This document shows positions 1 to 5,466 of a DNA stretch of 5,466 nucleotides, piece after piece. The notes under the pieces were generated by a model, which saw only the letters and a program-made list of their open reading frames with translations, did not search any database and was not told the origin of the DNA. This DNA is from Planctomycetales bacterium (GTDB lineage Bacteria; Planctomycetota; Phycisphaerae; SM23-33). Every line of letters starts with the position of its first letter. Positions within the stretch are counted from its first letter, which is position 1. The stretch covers positions 1 to 5,466 of the forward strand of contig DAOWOP010000178.1 of NCBI GenBank assembly GCA_030642005.1, read 5' to 3'. The position numbers were made by a program, and so were the translations under genes.

Positions 1-309
1 ATCGACCTGGCCAAAGACGCATACCTGGAACTGCAAAGCTACTTCCGTCTATTCGACCCGCTCCACGAGCGAGAAGAAGACATCTTCGTCAAACTGGGCT
101 ACATTGACGTCCAGTACCTGTGCCCGCGGATTCGCGGCGAGGTGCTGCTGGGGATGGGGCTGATGGACACCATCTGCCCACCCTCAACGCAGTTCGCGGC
201 GTACAATAAAATAAAGGCCAAAAAATCACTGGCTGTCTATCCCGATTTCGGACACGGGGCGATGCCGGGATATCCGGACAAGATATTCCAATTCCTGGCC
301 GGGCTCTGA
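1..309 (+). CDS. Acetyl xylan esterase / cephalosporin-C deacetylase (CE7 family), C-terminal part
   Basis: The reading frame is open from the first base and ends in TGA at 307-309, leaving 102 residues. It matches the C-terminal end of the CE7 alpha/beta-hydrolases, which remove acetyl groups from xylo-oligosaccharides and from cephalosporin C. Two parts of the catalytic triad are visible: Asp56 in GMGLMDTICPPSTQFAAYN, the family's conserved acid-loop context, and His85 in YPDFGHG. The nucleophile Ser (GxSxG) and the N-terminal RGQ motif would lie upstream of the window. CE7 proteins usually have about 320 residues, so roughly two thirds is missing because of the window edge, not because of damage. 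A signal peptide cannot be judged. The next gene starts 22 nt downstream on the same strand, which suggests an operon. The family call is strong; the substrate (acetylated sugar, antibiotic or other small ester) is inferred. Confidence 0.88.
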   Translation: MDLAKDAYLELQSYFRLFDPLHEREEDIFVKLGYIDVQYLCPRIRGEVLLGMGLMDTICPPSTQFAAYNKIKAKKSLAVYPDFGHGAMPGYPDKIFQFLAGL

Positions 310-318
310 GGCCTTTTC

Positions 319-323
319 GAGGA
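319..323 (+). promoter_or_regulatory. Ribosome binding site of the MEMO-family gene
   Basis: GAGGA lies 8 nt before the ATG at 332. It sits inside the 22-nt gap after the esterase stop codon, so it supports this start and re-initiation within a shared transcript. Confidence 0.6.
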
Positions 324-331
324 CTTGCTTA

Positions 332-1207
332 ATGAAACGCAGGCCGTATCGAGCGGGGAGTTTTTACGAGGCCGACGGGGATGCCTGCCGGCGCAGCGCG
401 AGTAAAATTCTCGACGAAGCCGCCCTTCCCGACGACCTGCCCGAAGCGCTCTTCGGCGGGCTTGTCCCCCACGCAGGGTGGGTTTTCTCCGGCCTGATCG
501 CGGCAATGACGCTCAAGGCGCTAGCGGCCCGAAACCGGCTTGGGCGGGTCGTTATCTTCGGCGCAGACCACTGGGGCACAGCCGGCGGCGGAGCAGTCTA
601 TGACAAAGGCGCCTGGCTGACGCCGTTGGGAGAAGTGCCCATTGACGAGAAACTGGCCGATGCCCTGCTGAACGGTTGTTCCCTCCTGCGAGCCGACAGT
701 TCCGCCCACGAGCGCGAGCACAGTATCGAGGTGCAGTTGCCGCTGATGCAGGTCGCCTGCGCCGACGTTCGGATCGTTCCGATTAATATCTCGCCGTCGC
801 CCGACGCCATCCGGGTCGGTCGGGAGGTCGGCGAGGTGCTCGCCGGGGATTTCCCCGACGTTGCGGTCATCGGCAGCACGGACCTGACGCACTACGGGCC
901 TCAGTACGGCTTTACGCCGGGTGGGACGGGCTTGGCCGGGCTGGAATGGGCCGGTAAAAACGACGCCCGCGTGCTGAAACTCATTGAGGCGATGCAGGCC
1001 GATAAGGTCATCGCCGAGACCGCCGCCCACCAGAGCGCCTGCGGCGGCGGAGCCATTGCCGCCACCATCGCCGCCTGTTCGGCAATGGGCGCTACGGCCG
1101 GTCTGACACTTAAATACACCTCCAGCGCCGAGGTGATGCAGGAAGTGTACTCCCAGCGCTGCGACGACGCCGTCGGCTATGCAGCCGTGGTGTTCGCATG
1201 TGTTTAG
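332..1207 (+). CDS. amrB: MEMO-family protein (AmmeMemoRadiSam system protein B)
   Basis: This 291-residue protein has full length for the MEMO family, whose fold resembles class III non-heme-iron (LigB-type) dioxygenases. Visible motifs, in order, are the N-terminal RPYRAGSFYEAD, PHAGWVFSG (His47), GADHWG (His80), EREHSIEVQLPL (His130), GSTDLTHYG (Asp184, His187) and SACGGGAIA (Cys237). His47, His80 and Cys237 correspond to the metal-site His/His/Cys of human MEMO1. GADHWG replaces the more usual GPSH-type sequence but keeps the His. No signal peptide or membrane segment is seen, so it is probably cytoplasmic. In many bacteria this protein is encoded with an AMMECR1-domain protein and a radical-SAM enzyme; neither is in this window, and the upstream neighbour is a CE7 esterase. 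The biochemical role in bacteria is not settled and I do not assign a reaction. The ATG is supported by a Shine-Dalgarno sequence. The TAG stop is formed by the first three bases of a REP-like repeat. Confidence 0.9.
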   Translation: MKRRPYRAGSFYEADGDACRRSASKILDEAALPDDLPEALFGGLVPHAGWVFSGLIAAMTLKALAARNRLGRVVIFGADHWGTAGGGAVYDKGAWLTPLGEVPIDEKLADALLNGCSLLRADSSAHEREHSIEVQLPLMQVACADVRIVPINISPSPDAIRVGREVGEVLAGDFPDVAVIGSTDLTHYGPQYGFTPGGTGLAGLEWAGKNDARVLKLIEAMQADKVIAETAAHQSACGGGAIAATIAACSAMGATAGLTLKYTSSAEVMQEVYSQRCDDAVGYAAVVFACV

Positions 1208-1271
1208 CCCCCGAAGGGGGTGGTCGTTTTTAGCCCAGGGCGCGGTCCGACAAAGTCGGGCAAGCCTTGGG
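1205..1271 (+). repeat. REP-like two-hairpin element, copy A
   Basis: The first hairpin is CCCCC-GAA-GGGGG (1208-1220). The linker GGTCGTTTTTAG follows. A second, branched stem is CCCAGGGC (1234-1241) with GCCTTGGG (1264-1271), enclosing an inner hairpin CCGAC-AAA-GTCGG (1247-1259). The same design recurs at 1373-1419 on the minus strand and at 5405-5463. The leading TAG is the stop codon of the MEMO-family gene. Confidence 0.85.
1208..1231 (+). terminator. Possible terminator of the esterase-MEMO transcript
   Basis: A 5-bp all-GC hairpin (1208-1220) directly follows the stop codon, and TTTTT lies at 1227-1231. The six bases between stem and T-run make it less than ideal as an intrinsic terminator. 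The location at the end of a gene that converges with the ACP gene favours a transcript-end role. It is part of repeat copy A. Confidence 0.4.
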
Positions 1272-1292
1272 TGCGAAGATGCTGCAGGAGTC

Positions 1293-1313
1293 GAGCCCCA
1301 TCGGGGCGTTCGT
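1293..1313 (+). repeat. Degenerate part-copy of the REP-like element
   Basis: These 21 bases match the first hairpin and early linker of the element at 18 positions, compared with the sequence of copy B. A perfect GCCCC-ATC-GGGGC hairpin (1295-1307) is kept, but the T-run and second hairpin are absent. A further fragment, ACGACCGCC at 1330-1338, matches the linker side on the minus strand and may be another remnant. Confidence 0.5.
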
Positions 1314-1372
1314 GGGCTTCGGGGCCTTCACGACCGCCTCTCCGAGGCTTGAAACTATGTGCGTCCTCAAAT

Positions 1373-1419
1373 CCCAGGCCTCCCGGCCTGGGCTAAAAAC
1401 GACCGCCCCGACGGGGCTA
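1373..1419 (-). repeat. REP-like two-hairpin element, copy B (inverted relative to copy A)
   Basis: Read on the minus strand, it starts with TAG, then the hairpin GCCCC-GTC-GGGGC, the linker GGTCGTTTTTAG and a second perfect hairpin CCCAGGCC-GGGA-GGCCTGGG. It lies 36 nt beyond the ACP stop codon, in the direction of ACP transcription. The second stem differs in sequence from copies A and C but still pairs fully. Confidence 0.85.
1395..1417 (-). terminator. Possible terminator of the synthetase-ACP transcript
   Basis: Read on the minus strand, a perfect 5-bp GC stem with a 3-nt loop (1417-1405) is followed after five bases by TTTTT (1399-1395). It lies shortly after the ACP gene and belongs to repeat copy B. 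Position and orientation support termination; the short spacer between stem and T-run weakens it. Confidence 0.4.
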
Positions 1420-1455
1420 AACACGCACTGGTATTCGCCTGATAAAACGCCGTGC

Positions 1456-1704
1456 TTATTTTTTATTGACGTACTTTTCGATGAATTCCACGGCGTCGCC
1501 GACGGTCTGGACCTCCAGTGCGTCCTCGGCGTCCATGTTGATGTCGAACTCCTCGTCGAAGGCCGCGACGAGTTGAACCGACTGCGTGCTCTCCGCCCCA
1601 AGGTCGAATACGAAGTCGCTCTCGGGCGTAACCATATCAGGCGTAACGCCCAAAACCTCGCAGGTTACCTTGACGACACGTTCGGTAATTTTACTCTTGT
1701 CCAT
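1456..1704 (-). CDS. Acyl carrier protein, atypical DSL motif
   Basis: This 82-residue, acidic protein has the ACP four-helix pattern and the usual ACP length. ACPs carry acyl chains on a 4'-phosphopantetheine arm attached to a serine. The site is DLGAESTQSVQLVAAFDEEF with Ser39, followed by the helix III/IV signature TVGDAVEFIEKY. In typical fatty-acid ACPs this reads DSL; here it is Glu-Ser-Thr. I chose the ATG at 1704 because GGAG lies 6 nt upstream. A TTG at 1716 would add four residues (MEKS) but would put that Shine-Dalgarno sequence inside the gene. The gene begins 28 nt after the synthetase stop, so co-transcription is likely. No fab genes are nearby, so it may be a specialised carrier and not the housekeeping AcpP. 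Confidence 0.9.
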   Translation of the reverse strand: MDKSKITERVVKVTCEVLGVTPDMVTPESDFVFDLGAESTQSVQLVAAFDEEFDINMDAEDALEVQTVGDAVEFIEKYVNKK

Positions 1705-1710
1705 GCTTTT

Positions 1711-1714
1711 CTCC
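1711..1714 (-). promoter_or_regulatory. Ribosome binding site that decides the ACP start
   Basis: On the minus strand GGAG stands 6 nt before the ATG at 1704. It favours this ATG over the in-frame TTG at 1716, whose last base is the first G of the GGAG. Confidence 0.65.
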
Positions 1715-1732
1715 AAACAACACTCTGCTTAT

Positions 1733-3883
1733 TCATTCGCTCAATCTAATCCGCACGTCGGCGACATTGCTGCCTTCGCCGGCAGGGCCGACGATTAACG
1801 GGTTTATGTCCAGTTCCACGATGCGTTCAAAATCAACCACGAGCCGACCCAGTCGCAGCAGGTAATCTTCCACGCCGGCTATGTCGGCCTGACCCGTCCC
1901 GCGTGCGCCTTCAAGCAGTTTGAAGGCCTTGATCTGGCGAACCATACGCGAAGCGGCAGCCGGCGTTATCGGCGCCAGGGCGAACGTTACGTCCTTGAAT
2001 ATCTCCACAAACAGCCCGCCAAGTCCGAACATCAGCGTGGGCCCAAAGGCGGCGTCATGCTTGGCGCCGAGAATCACCTCGCGCCCGCCGGGTATCATCC
2101 CGCGAACCAATACGCCTTTAATCTCTGCCTCCGGCATCGCCTCGCCGATGTGGCTGACCATGTTGTTATAGGCGCTGCGAACGGCATCGGCGTCGGCCAG
2201 GTCCAGTGCAACGCCCTTGACGTCGAACTTGTGGACAATCTGCGGGCTGACCACGCGAAGGACGGCGGGGTAGCCGTTTCTTTCGGCAAATTCGACAGCC
2301 TCGTCGGCATCGCAGCAGAGTTTGTGGGCCGGTACGGGGAAGCCATAAGCCTCCAGAACCGCCAAAGCCCTGTCTTCGCTGAGGTAGCCTGCCGGTGCGG
2401 GGTTGATGATGGCGGCGACGGCTTTTTGGTCCGCCTGCGGGGGCTGATAATCCGCCTCTTCCGGCAACTCGCGCCACCGGCGGATACGCTGGACGTCGGC
2501 CATGGCCCCACACGCCCATTCCGGCATGATGTAGTGTGGAATATGGGCGGCCTGGAGAATATCCACGCCGACGGCCACGTCGGTAGCACCGATGAACGAA
2601 CAGGCCATCGGTTTATCCGTCCCCTTGCGAACCTTCACTATTCCGTGGGCAATCTGCTCAATATCCGTCATGGACTGCGGCGTGAGGATCACCAGCGCCT
2701 GGTCAACGTTTGGGTCTTCCAGGACAGCGCCGACGGCCGCTTCGTACCGGTCCGACCGCGCGTCGCCGATGACATCGACGGGGTTTTTCATATTCGCCGC
2801 CGCCGGCAGCGACGCTTTAAGTTTCTTCGTTGTCTCCGGCTGGAACCTCGCTATGGTCAGCCCGACATCAACGGCGGCGTCGGTCGCCATCACGCCAGGC
2901 CCACCGGCGTTGGTAACGATGGCCAGGCGGTCGCCCTTCGGCATAGGCTGGGAAGTCAGCATGATAGCCGTATCGAACAATTCCTCGATGGTGTTTGTGC
3001 GGATGATGCCGGCCTCGGAAAAGACGGCCTCGCATATGGCGTCCTCGCCGGCGAGCGAGCCGGTATGACTGGACGCGGCGTCTGCGCCCTGCGGTGTCCT
3101 GCCGCTCTTTATCGCCAGGATCGGCTTGGGGTTGTCGCCGCGAGTAACCCGCCGGGCCGTCTCTATCAACGCACGACCGTCGCGGAGTTCCTCAAGGTAC
3201 AGCAGGACCACATCGGTCTGCTCATCCTGGTGGAGGTAGTCCAGCAGGCCCATCTCGGTTACGCCGGCCTTGTTGCCGAAACTGACGAACTTGGAAAAGC
3301 CGATGTTCCTGCTGCGAGCGTAATCGAGAACGGCTGTGCAAAGCGCGCCGGACTGGCTCAGGAAAGCGATCCGCCCTTCTGCCGGCATCTTGCGGGCAAA
3401 GGAGGCGTTCAGCATAATTTTCGGGTCGGTGTTTATCACGCCCAGGCAATTCGGCCCGACGAGCGAGATGTCATACTTGGCGCAGATTTCCTTGATTTCC
3501 TCCTCGCGCTTCTCGCCCTCGGGGCCGACCTCGCGGAAACCGGCCGAGATTATTATCACGCCCTTGACGCCCTTTTCGCCGCACTGCTCAAGCGCCCTGG
3601 CCACTACATTGGCCGGAAAAACTATCACTACGAGATCAATATCATCCTCGATGTCCGTAAGGTAACGGTAGGCCGGCACTGCGCTTATGCTGCGCTTGCC
3701 CGGCGCGACAGGGTAAAGAACGCCCTTATACCCGCTGGCGAGGATGTTGTAGAAAATGTCGTACGGTACAGTCCCCGGCGTCGGGGTAACGCCCATAACC
3801 GCGACGCTCTTGGGATTGAAAATCCGGTCGCGCGGATACCCGCCGGGAATCGTCTCTACAGAATATTTCGTCGTATTCGGCAT
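1733..3883 (-). CDS. ADP-forming acyl-CoA synthetase (acetate--CoA ligase type), fused alpha-beta
   Basis: This 716-residue protein belongs to the NDP-forming acyl-CoA synthetases, which interconvert acyl-CoA + ADP + Pi with acid + CoA + ATP through phosphohistidine. A CoA-binding Rossmann domain covers about residues 20-150 (VAVMG; LVGPNCLGVIN). Succinyl-CoA-ligase-like domains cover about 165-460, with FLSQSGA, SFGNKAGV and SSHTGSLAGED; His273 is the expected catalytic phosphohistidine. An ATP-grasp domain covers about 485-710, with VSPQIVHKFDVKGVAL (His551, the expected second histidine), REVILGAKHDAAFGP, MFGLGGLFVEIFKDV and ELDINPLIV. Length and domain order fit the single-chain form. The residue before VVSP is Arg543, where relatives commonly have Lys. 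It is soluble and probably cytoplasmic. Only a weak, distant purine-rich Shine-Dalgarno precedes the ATG. The substrate acid cannot be told from sequence; the adjacent ACP suggests acyl-chain metabolism. Confidence 0.93.
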   Translation of the reverse strand: MPNTTKYSVETIPGGYPRDRIFNPKSVAVMGVTPTPGTVPYDIFYNILASGYKGVLYPVAPGKRSISAVPAYRYLTDIEDDIDLVVIVFPANVVARALEQCGEKGVKGVIIISAGFREVGPEGEKREEEIKEICAKYDISLVGPNCLGVINTDPKIMLNASFARKMPAEGRIAFLSQSGALCTAVLDYARSRNIGFSKFVSFGNKAGVTEMGLLDYLHQDEQTDVVLLYLEELRDGRALIETARRVTRGDNPKPILAIKSGRTPQGADAASSHTGSLAGEDAICEAVFSEAGIIRTNTIEELFDTAIMLTSQPMPKGDRLAIVTNAGGPGVMATDAAVDVGLTIARFQPETTKKLKASLPAAANMKNPVDVIGDARSDRYEAAVGAVLEDPNVDQALVILTPQSMTDIEQIAHGIVKVRKGTDKPMACSFIGATDVAVGVDILQAAHIPHYIMPEWACGAMADVQRIRRWRELPEEADYQPPQADQKAVAAIINPAPAGYLSEDRALAVLEAYGFPVPAHKLCCDADEAVEFAERNGYPAVLRVVSPQIVHKFDVKGVALDLADADAVRSAYNNMVSHIGEAMPEAEIKGVLVRGMIPGGREVILGAKHDAAFGPTLMFGLGGLFVEIFKDVTFALAPITPAAASRMVRQIKAFKLLEGARGTGQADIAGVEDYLLRLGRLVVDFERIVELDINPLIVGPAGEGSNVADVRIRLSE

Positions 3884-3926
3884 GGTTTATATCTGCTCTC
3901 TTCTGTTGTATAAATATTTCAGTTCG

Positions 3927-4010
3927 TAGGCTGGGACGAAGTCCCGGCAATTCAATTTCCACTTTTTTCCATCAAGTTGCCGGGACTCCGCTGCGCTCCG
4001 TCCCAGCCTA
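3927..4010. repeat. Head-to-head inverted pair of a palindromic repeat
   Basis: The left arm (3927-3950) and right arm (3977-4010) are reverse complements over TAGGCTGGGACG and AGTCCCGGCAA. The right arm has about ten extra bases in the middle. Each arm is also a hairpin by itself: GGGAC-GAA-GTCCC at 3933-3945, and GGGAC/GTCCC at 3982-3986 and 4000-4004. A 26-nt AT-rich spacer separates the arms. The pair fills most of the 131-nt gap between the GlmU-like gene and the synthetase gene, starting 4 nt after the GlmU-like stop codon. It may slow or end transcription, or protect the RNA 3' end, but no clear T-run follows. Confidence 0.85.
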
Positions 4011-4014
4011 CCAG

Positions 4015-5298
4015 TTATTTTTTCAGCATTTTTCGTCGGCCTCGGCGAATGGCCTCGTCGCGCGCCGGCGCAGTCATCTCAAAGACGGCGTCCCACATTG
4101 CCTGCTCGGCTTCGGTCCACTCGCATTTGCGCCGACCCATGGCGATCCCGGCTGTTTCGTACAGTTTGCCTTTCCCAAAACCCTTTGTCGTAACGCCTTC
4201 GAGGAACCATGCGAACGACGGGATGAACTTCGGCAGCGGCTTGCCGGTGGGCATTATCAGCGCCATCGCGCCGACGTAAGAACCTGTATTCAGCAGCACG
4301 CCGATAGCGGTCTTGGTGTGGTCGCCGATGATCGAACCGACCTTGGTCGAGCCGGTGTTTATCGGTCTCCGGCCATCCAGCATGACCGATACGTTGGAAT
4401 AATCGTTTTTCAGGTCGCTGTTGGTAGTCAGCGCGCCGAGGTTGACCCACTCGCCGACGTAAGCGTGGCCCAAGAAGCCGTCGTGGTACTTGTTGGAGTA
4501 GCCCTGGATGATGGACTCTTCGACCTCGCCGCCGATCCGGCAGACCGGACCGATGCTGTTGCCCTCGCGGCACTTAGCGCCCAGAAGGATCGACTTTTTG
4601 CCGATGTAGCAAGGCCCCTCGATCCGCGTGAACGGATGGACCTCGACGTCCTCGTCGATATAGACAGGCCCGTTTTCGGCGTCGATGACGACCATCGGGT
4701 GTATGACAGCGCCGGCGGCGACGAAAACATCCTTGTCACTGCCGCGGATGGCGTTGGGCTGCTCGACGGTCCCTTCGATACCGCTGCGTCCGGCTGACTT
4801 GAAATCATCGGTCAACTGCTCCGGATTGGCCAGGACCAGGTCCCACGTGTAATTCCACGTCGGCAATTTCGGCGTAACGGTCGCCAGCGTCGCGGTGGCC
4901 GATTCCAGCAATTCGTCAATCCCGCCGGTCTTCAGTTTGGCCAGGTCGTCGGCGGCAATTCGCGCATAGAGCACTTCGCCGTCATCGGCAACGCCGACCT
5001 CGCTCGGGCCGGTCGGAGTAACGTCAAAACCAGCCGCTTTTACGCGACCATTGACGATGAGCAGATCTTCGCCGGTCAGAGTGGCAGGATCGTTGACTTT
5101 CATCTGCGTCTTGGCGCGATAAGAATCCGCCATGTACGGCTCGACGAAGCAGGCCACGTCGGTCGCGCCGATCCTTGCGATAAGTTTCTCGATCAGTGTG
5201 CTCATGCCGCATCGCAGTTCCCATATTGGCCTGCTCAACGACAACGGGTGAAAATTCGCCCTCTTGTCCGACGGGCCGTCATACAGAATCATTCGCAT
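4015..5298 (-). CDS. GlmU-like sugar nucleotidyltransferase / hexapeptide acyltransferase (alternative GlmU type)
   Basis: This 427-residue protein fits the alternative GlmU type (NTP_transf_4 domain plus left-handed beta-helix) known chiefly from Bacteroidetes and some other phyla. The family is predicted to make UDP-N-acetylglucosamine or a related nucleotide sugar for the envelope. The N-terminal signature is ILYDGPSDKRANFHPL followed by SRPIWELRCGMSTLIEK (residues 4-39). It replaces the LxxGxGxRM loop of classical GlmU. Hexapeptide-like turns run from about residue 185 to 350. The family's hallmark stretch at about 266-300 contains GYSNKYHDGFLGHAYVGEW and NLGALTTNSDLKNDY, then GSIIGDHTKTAIGVLLNTG (321-339). 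The tail (about 390-427) is basic (RRGRRKMLKK). The ATG at 5298 has GGAG 8 nt upstream, which is better placed than for the second ATG at 5292. The family call is strong; the exact sugar substrate is inferred. Confidence 0.87.
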   Translation of the reverse strand: MRMILYDGPSDKRANFHPLSLSRPIWELRCGMSTLIEKLIARIGATDVACFVEPYMADSYRAKTQMKVNDPATLTGEDLLIVNGRVKAAGFDVTPTGPSEVGVADDGEVLYARIAADDLAKLKTGGIDELLESATATLATVTPKLPTWNYTWDLVLANPEQLTDDFKSAGRSGIEGTVEQPNAIRGSDKDVFVAAGAVIHPMVVIDAENGPVYIDEDVEVHPFTRIEGPCYIGKKSILLGAKCREGNSIGPVCRIGGEVEESIIQGYSNKYHDGFLGHAYVGEWVNLGALTTNSDLKNDYSNVSVMLDGRRPINTGSTKVGSIIGDHTKTAIGVLLNTGSYVGAMALIMPTGKPLPKFIPSFAWFLEGVTTKGFGKGKLYETAGIAMGRRKCEWTEAEQAMWDAVFEMTAPARDEAIRRGRRKMLKK

Positions 5299-5306
5299 TG
5301 AAATAT

Positions 5307-5310
5307 CTCC
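5307..5310 (-). promoter_or_regulatory. Ribosome binding site of the GlmU-like gene
   Basis: GGAG on the minus strand, 8 nt before the ATG at 5298. It selects this ATG over the in-frame ATG two codons later, which would have a 14-nt spacer. Confidence 0.6.
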
Positions 5311-5333
5311 ATTATCCTAAACAGCAAAACGTC

Positions 5334-5388
5334 CAATGACTAATTCCCAATGTCTAATCAATGTCTAATGACTAATGCCTAATATGAC
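5334..5388. repeat. Heptanucleotide tandem array (YAATGNC-like)
   Basis: On the plus strand the units read CAATGAC, TAATTCC, CAATGTC, TAAT, CAATGTC, TAATGAC, TAATGCC and TAATATGAC. Most are 7 nt long, with one truncated and one 9-nt unit. The array is AT-rich in an otherwise GC-rich window and lies 36 nt upstream of the GlmU-like start codon. It resembles the class of heptanucleotide short tandem repeats described in cyanobacteria. No function can be assigned. Confidence 0.75.
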
Positions 5389-5404
5389 AGCGCTACCTTC
5401 TCAA

Positions 5405-5463
5405 TAGCCCCAGATGGGGCGGTCGTTTTTAGCCCAGGGCGCAGCCGAAGGCAAGCCCTGGGA
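5405..5463 (+). repeat. REP-like two-hairpin element, copy C
   Basis: TAG is followed by the hairpin GCCCC-AGAT-GGGGC, the linker GGTCGTTTTTAG, and an outer stem CCCAGGGC (5433-5440) with GCCCTGGG (5455-5462) enclosing GCC-GAA-GGC (5444-5452). It has the same order of parts as copy A, with a shorter inner hairpin. The element is near the window end and may continue or have a partner beyond it. The gene to its right is not visible. Confidence 0.85.
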
Positions 5464-5466
5464 AAG

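Noticed and set aside
1205..1419. CRISPR-like array from repeated blocks in the convergent gap
   Set aside because: The blocks are inverted, differ in length and lack regular spacers; they fit REP-like elements.
1230..1601. 123-codon minus-strand frame covering the repeat cluster and part of the ACP gene
   Set aside because: It overlaps the ACP in another frame, and its translation is low-complexity Ser/Thr/Arg.
1267..1749. 160-codon open frame on the plus strand across the convergent gap and the ACP gene
   Set aside because: It runs through repeat DNA and antisense to a well-supported ACP; no motif or ribosome binding site supports it.
2057..3913. 618-codon open frame on the plus strand, opposite the acyl-CoA synthetase
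   Set aside because: It is antisense to a gene with clear family motifs. Its translation is rich in Arg, His and Gly without a recognisable domain, as expected of a shadow frame in GC-rich DNA.
3904..3918. TATACA-like -10 upstream of the synthetase gene
   Set aside because: No -35 hexamer at suitable spacing; AT-rich DNA alone does not establish a promoter.
5311..5336. Possible sigma-70 promoter for the GlmU-like gene (GATAAT with an upstream TTGGAC)
   Set aside because: The spacing is only 14 nt, and the expected start site would fall in or beside the Shine-Dalgarno sequence. The match is too weak to annotate.

Overview
The window is GC-rich, gene-dense bacterial DNA with two convergent gene groups. 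The plus-strand group holds the C-terminal third of a CE7-family acetyl xylan esterase / cephalosporin-C deacetylase (1-309), followed 22 nt later by a complete MEMO-family protein (332-1207). The minus-strand group, read from right to left, holds a GlmU-like sugar nucleotidyltransferase/acyltransferase (5298-4015), an ADP-forming acyl-CoA synthetase with fused alpha and beta parts (3883-1733), and a small acyl carrier protein (1704-1456).

The non-coding DNA is rich in structured repeats. A two-hairpin, REP-like element with an invariant linker (GGTCGTTTTTAGCCCAGG) occurs three times: at 1205-1271 (+), 1373-1419 (-) and 5405-5463 (+, close to the window edge). A degenerate part-copy lies at 1293-1313. 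The stems are conserved as structures while their sequences change. In the convergent gap each gene is followed by a copy in its own reading direction. A second, unrelated palindromic family forms a head-to-head inverted pair at 3927-4010, between the GlmU-like gene and the synthetase gene. A heptanucleotide array (YAATGNC-like) occupies 5334-5388, upstream of the GlmU-like gene.

The organism is probably an environmental bacterium of the Planctomycetota (Phycisphaerae-like) or a relative. This is an inference from the repeat style, the alternative GlmU type and the overall gene content; no marker gene is present to prove it.

How the genes may work together: the synthetase and the ACP are 28 nt apart and very likely co-transcribed, which suggests joint handling of acyl groups as CoA or pantetheine thioesters. 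The GlmU-like protein points to activated amino-sugar synthesis for the cell envelope. A 131-nt gap holding the inverted repeat separates it from the synthetase, so co-transcription is uncertain. The esterase and MEMO pair are adjacent and probably co-transcribed, but their functional link is not evident. No RNA gene, CRISPR array, transposase or integrase was seen.
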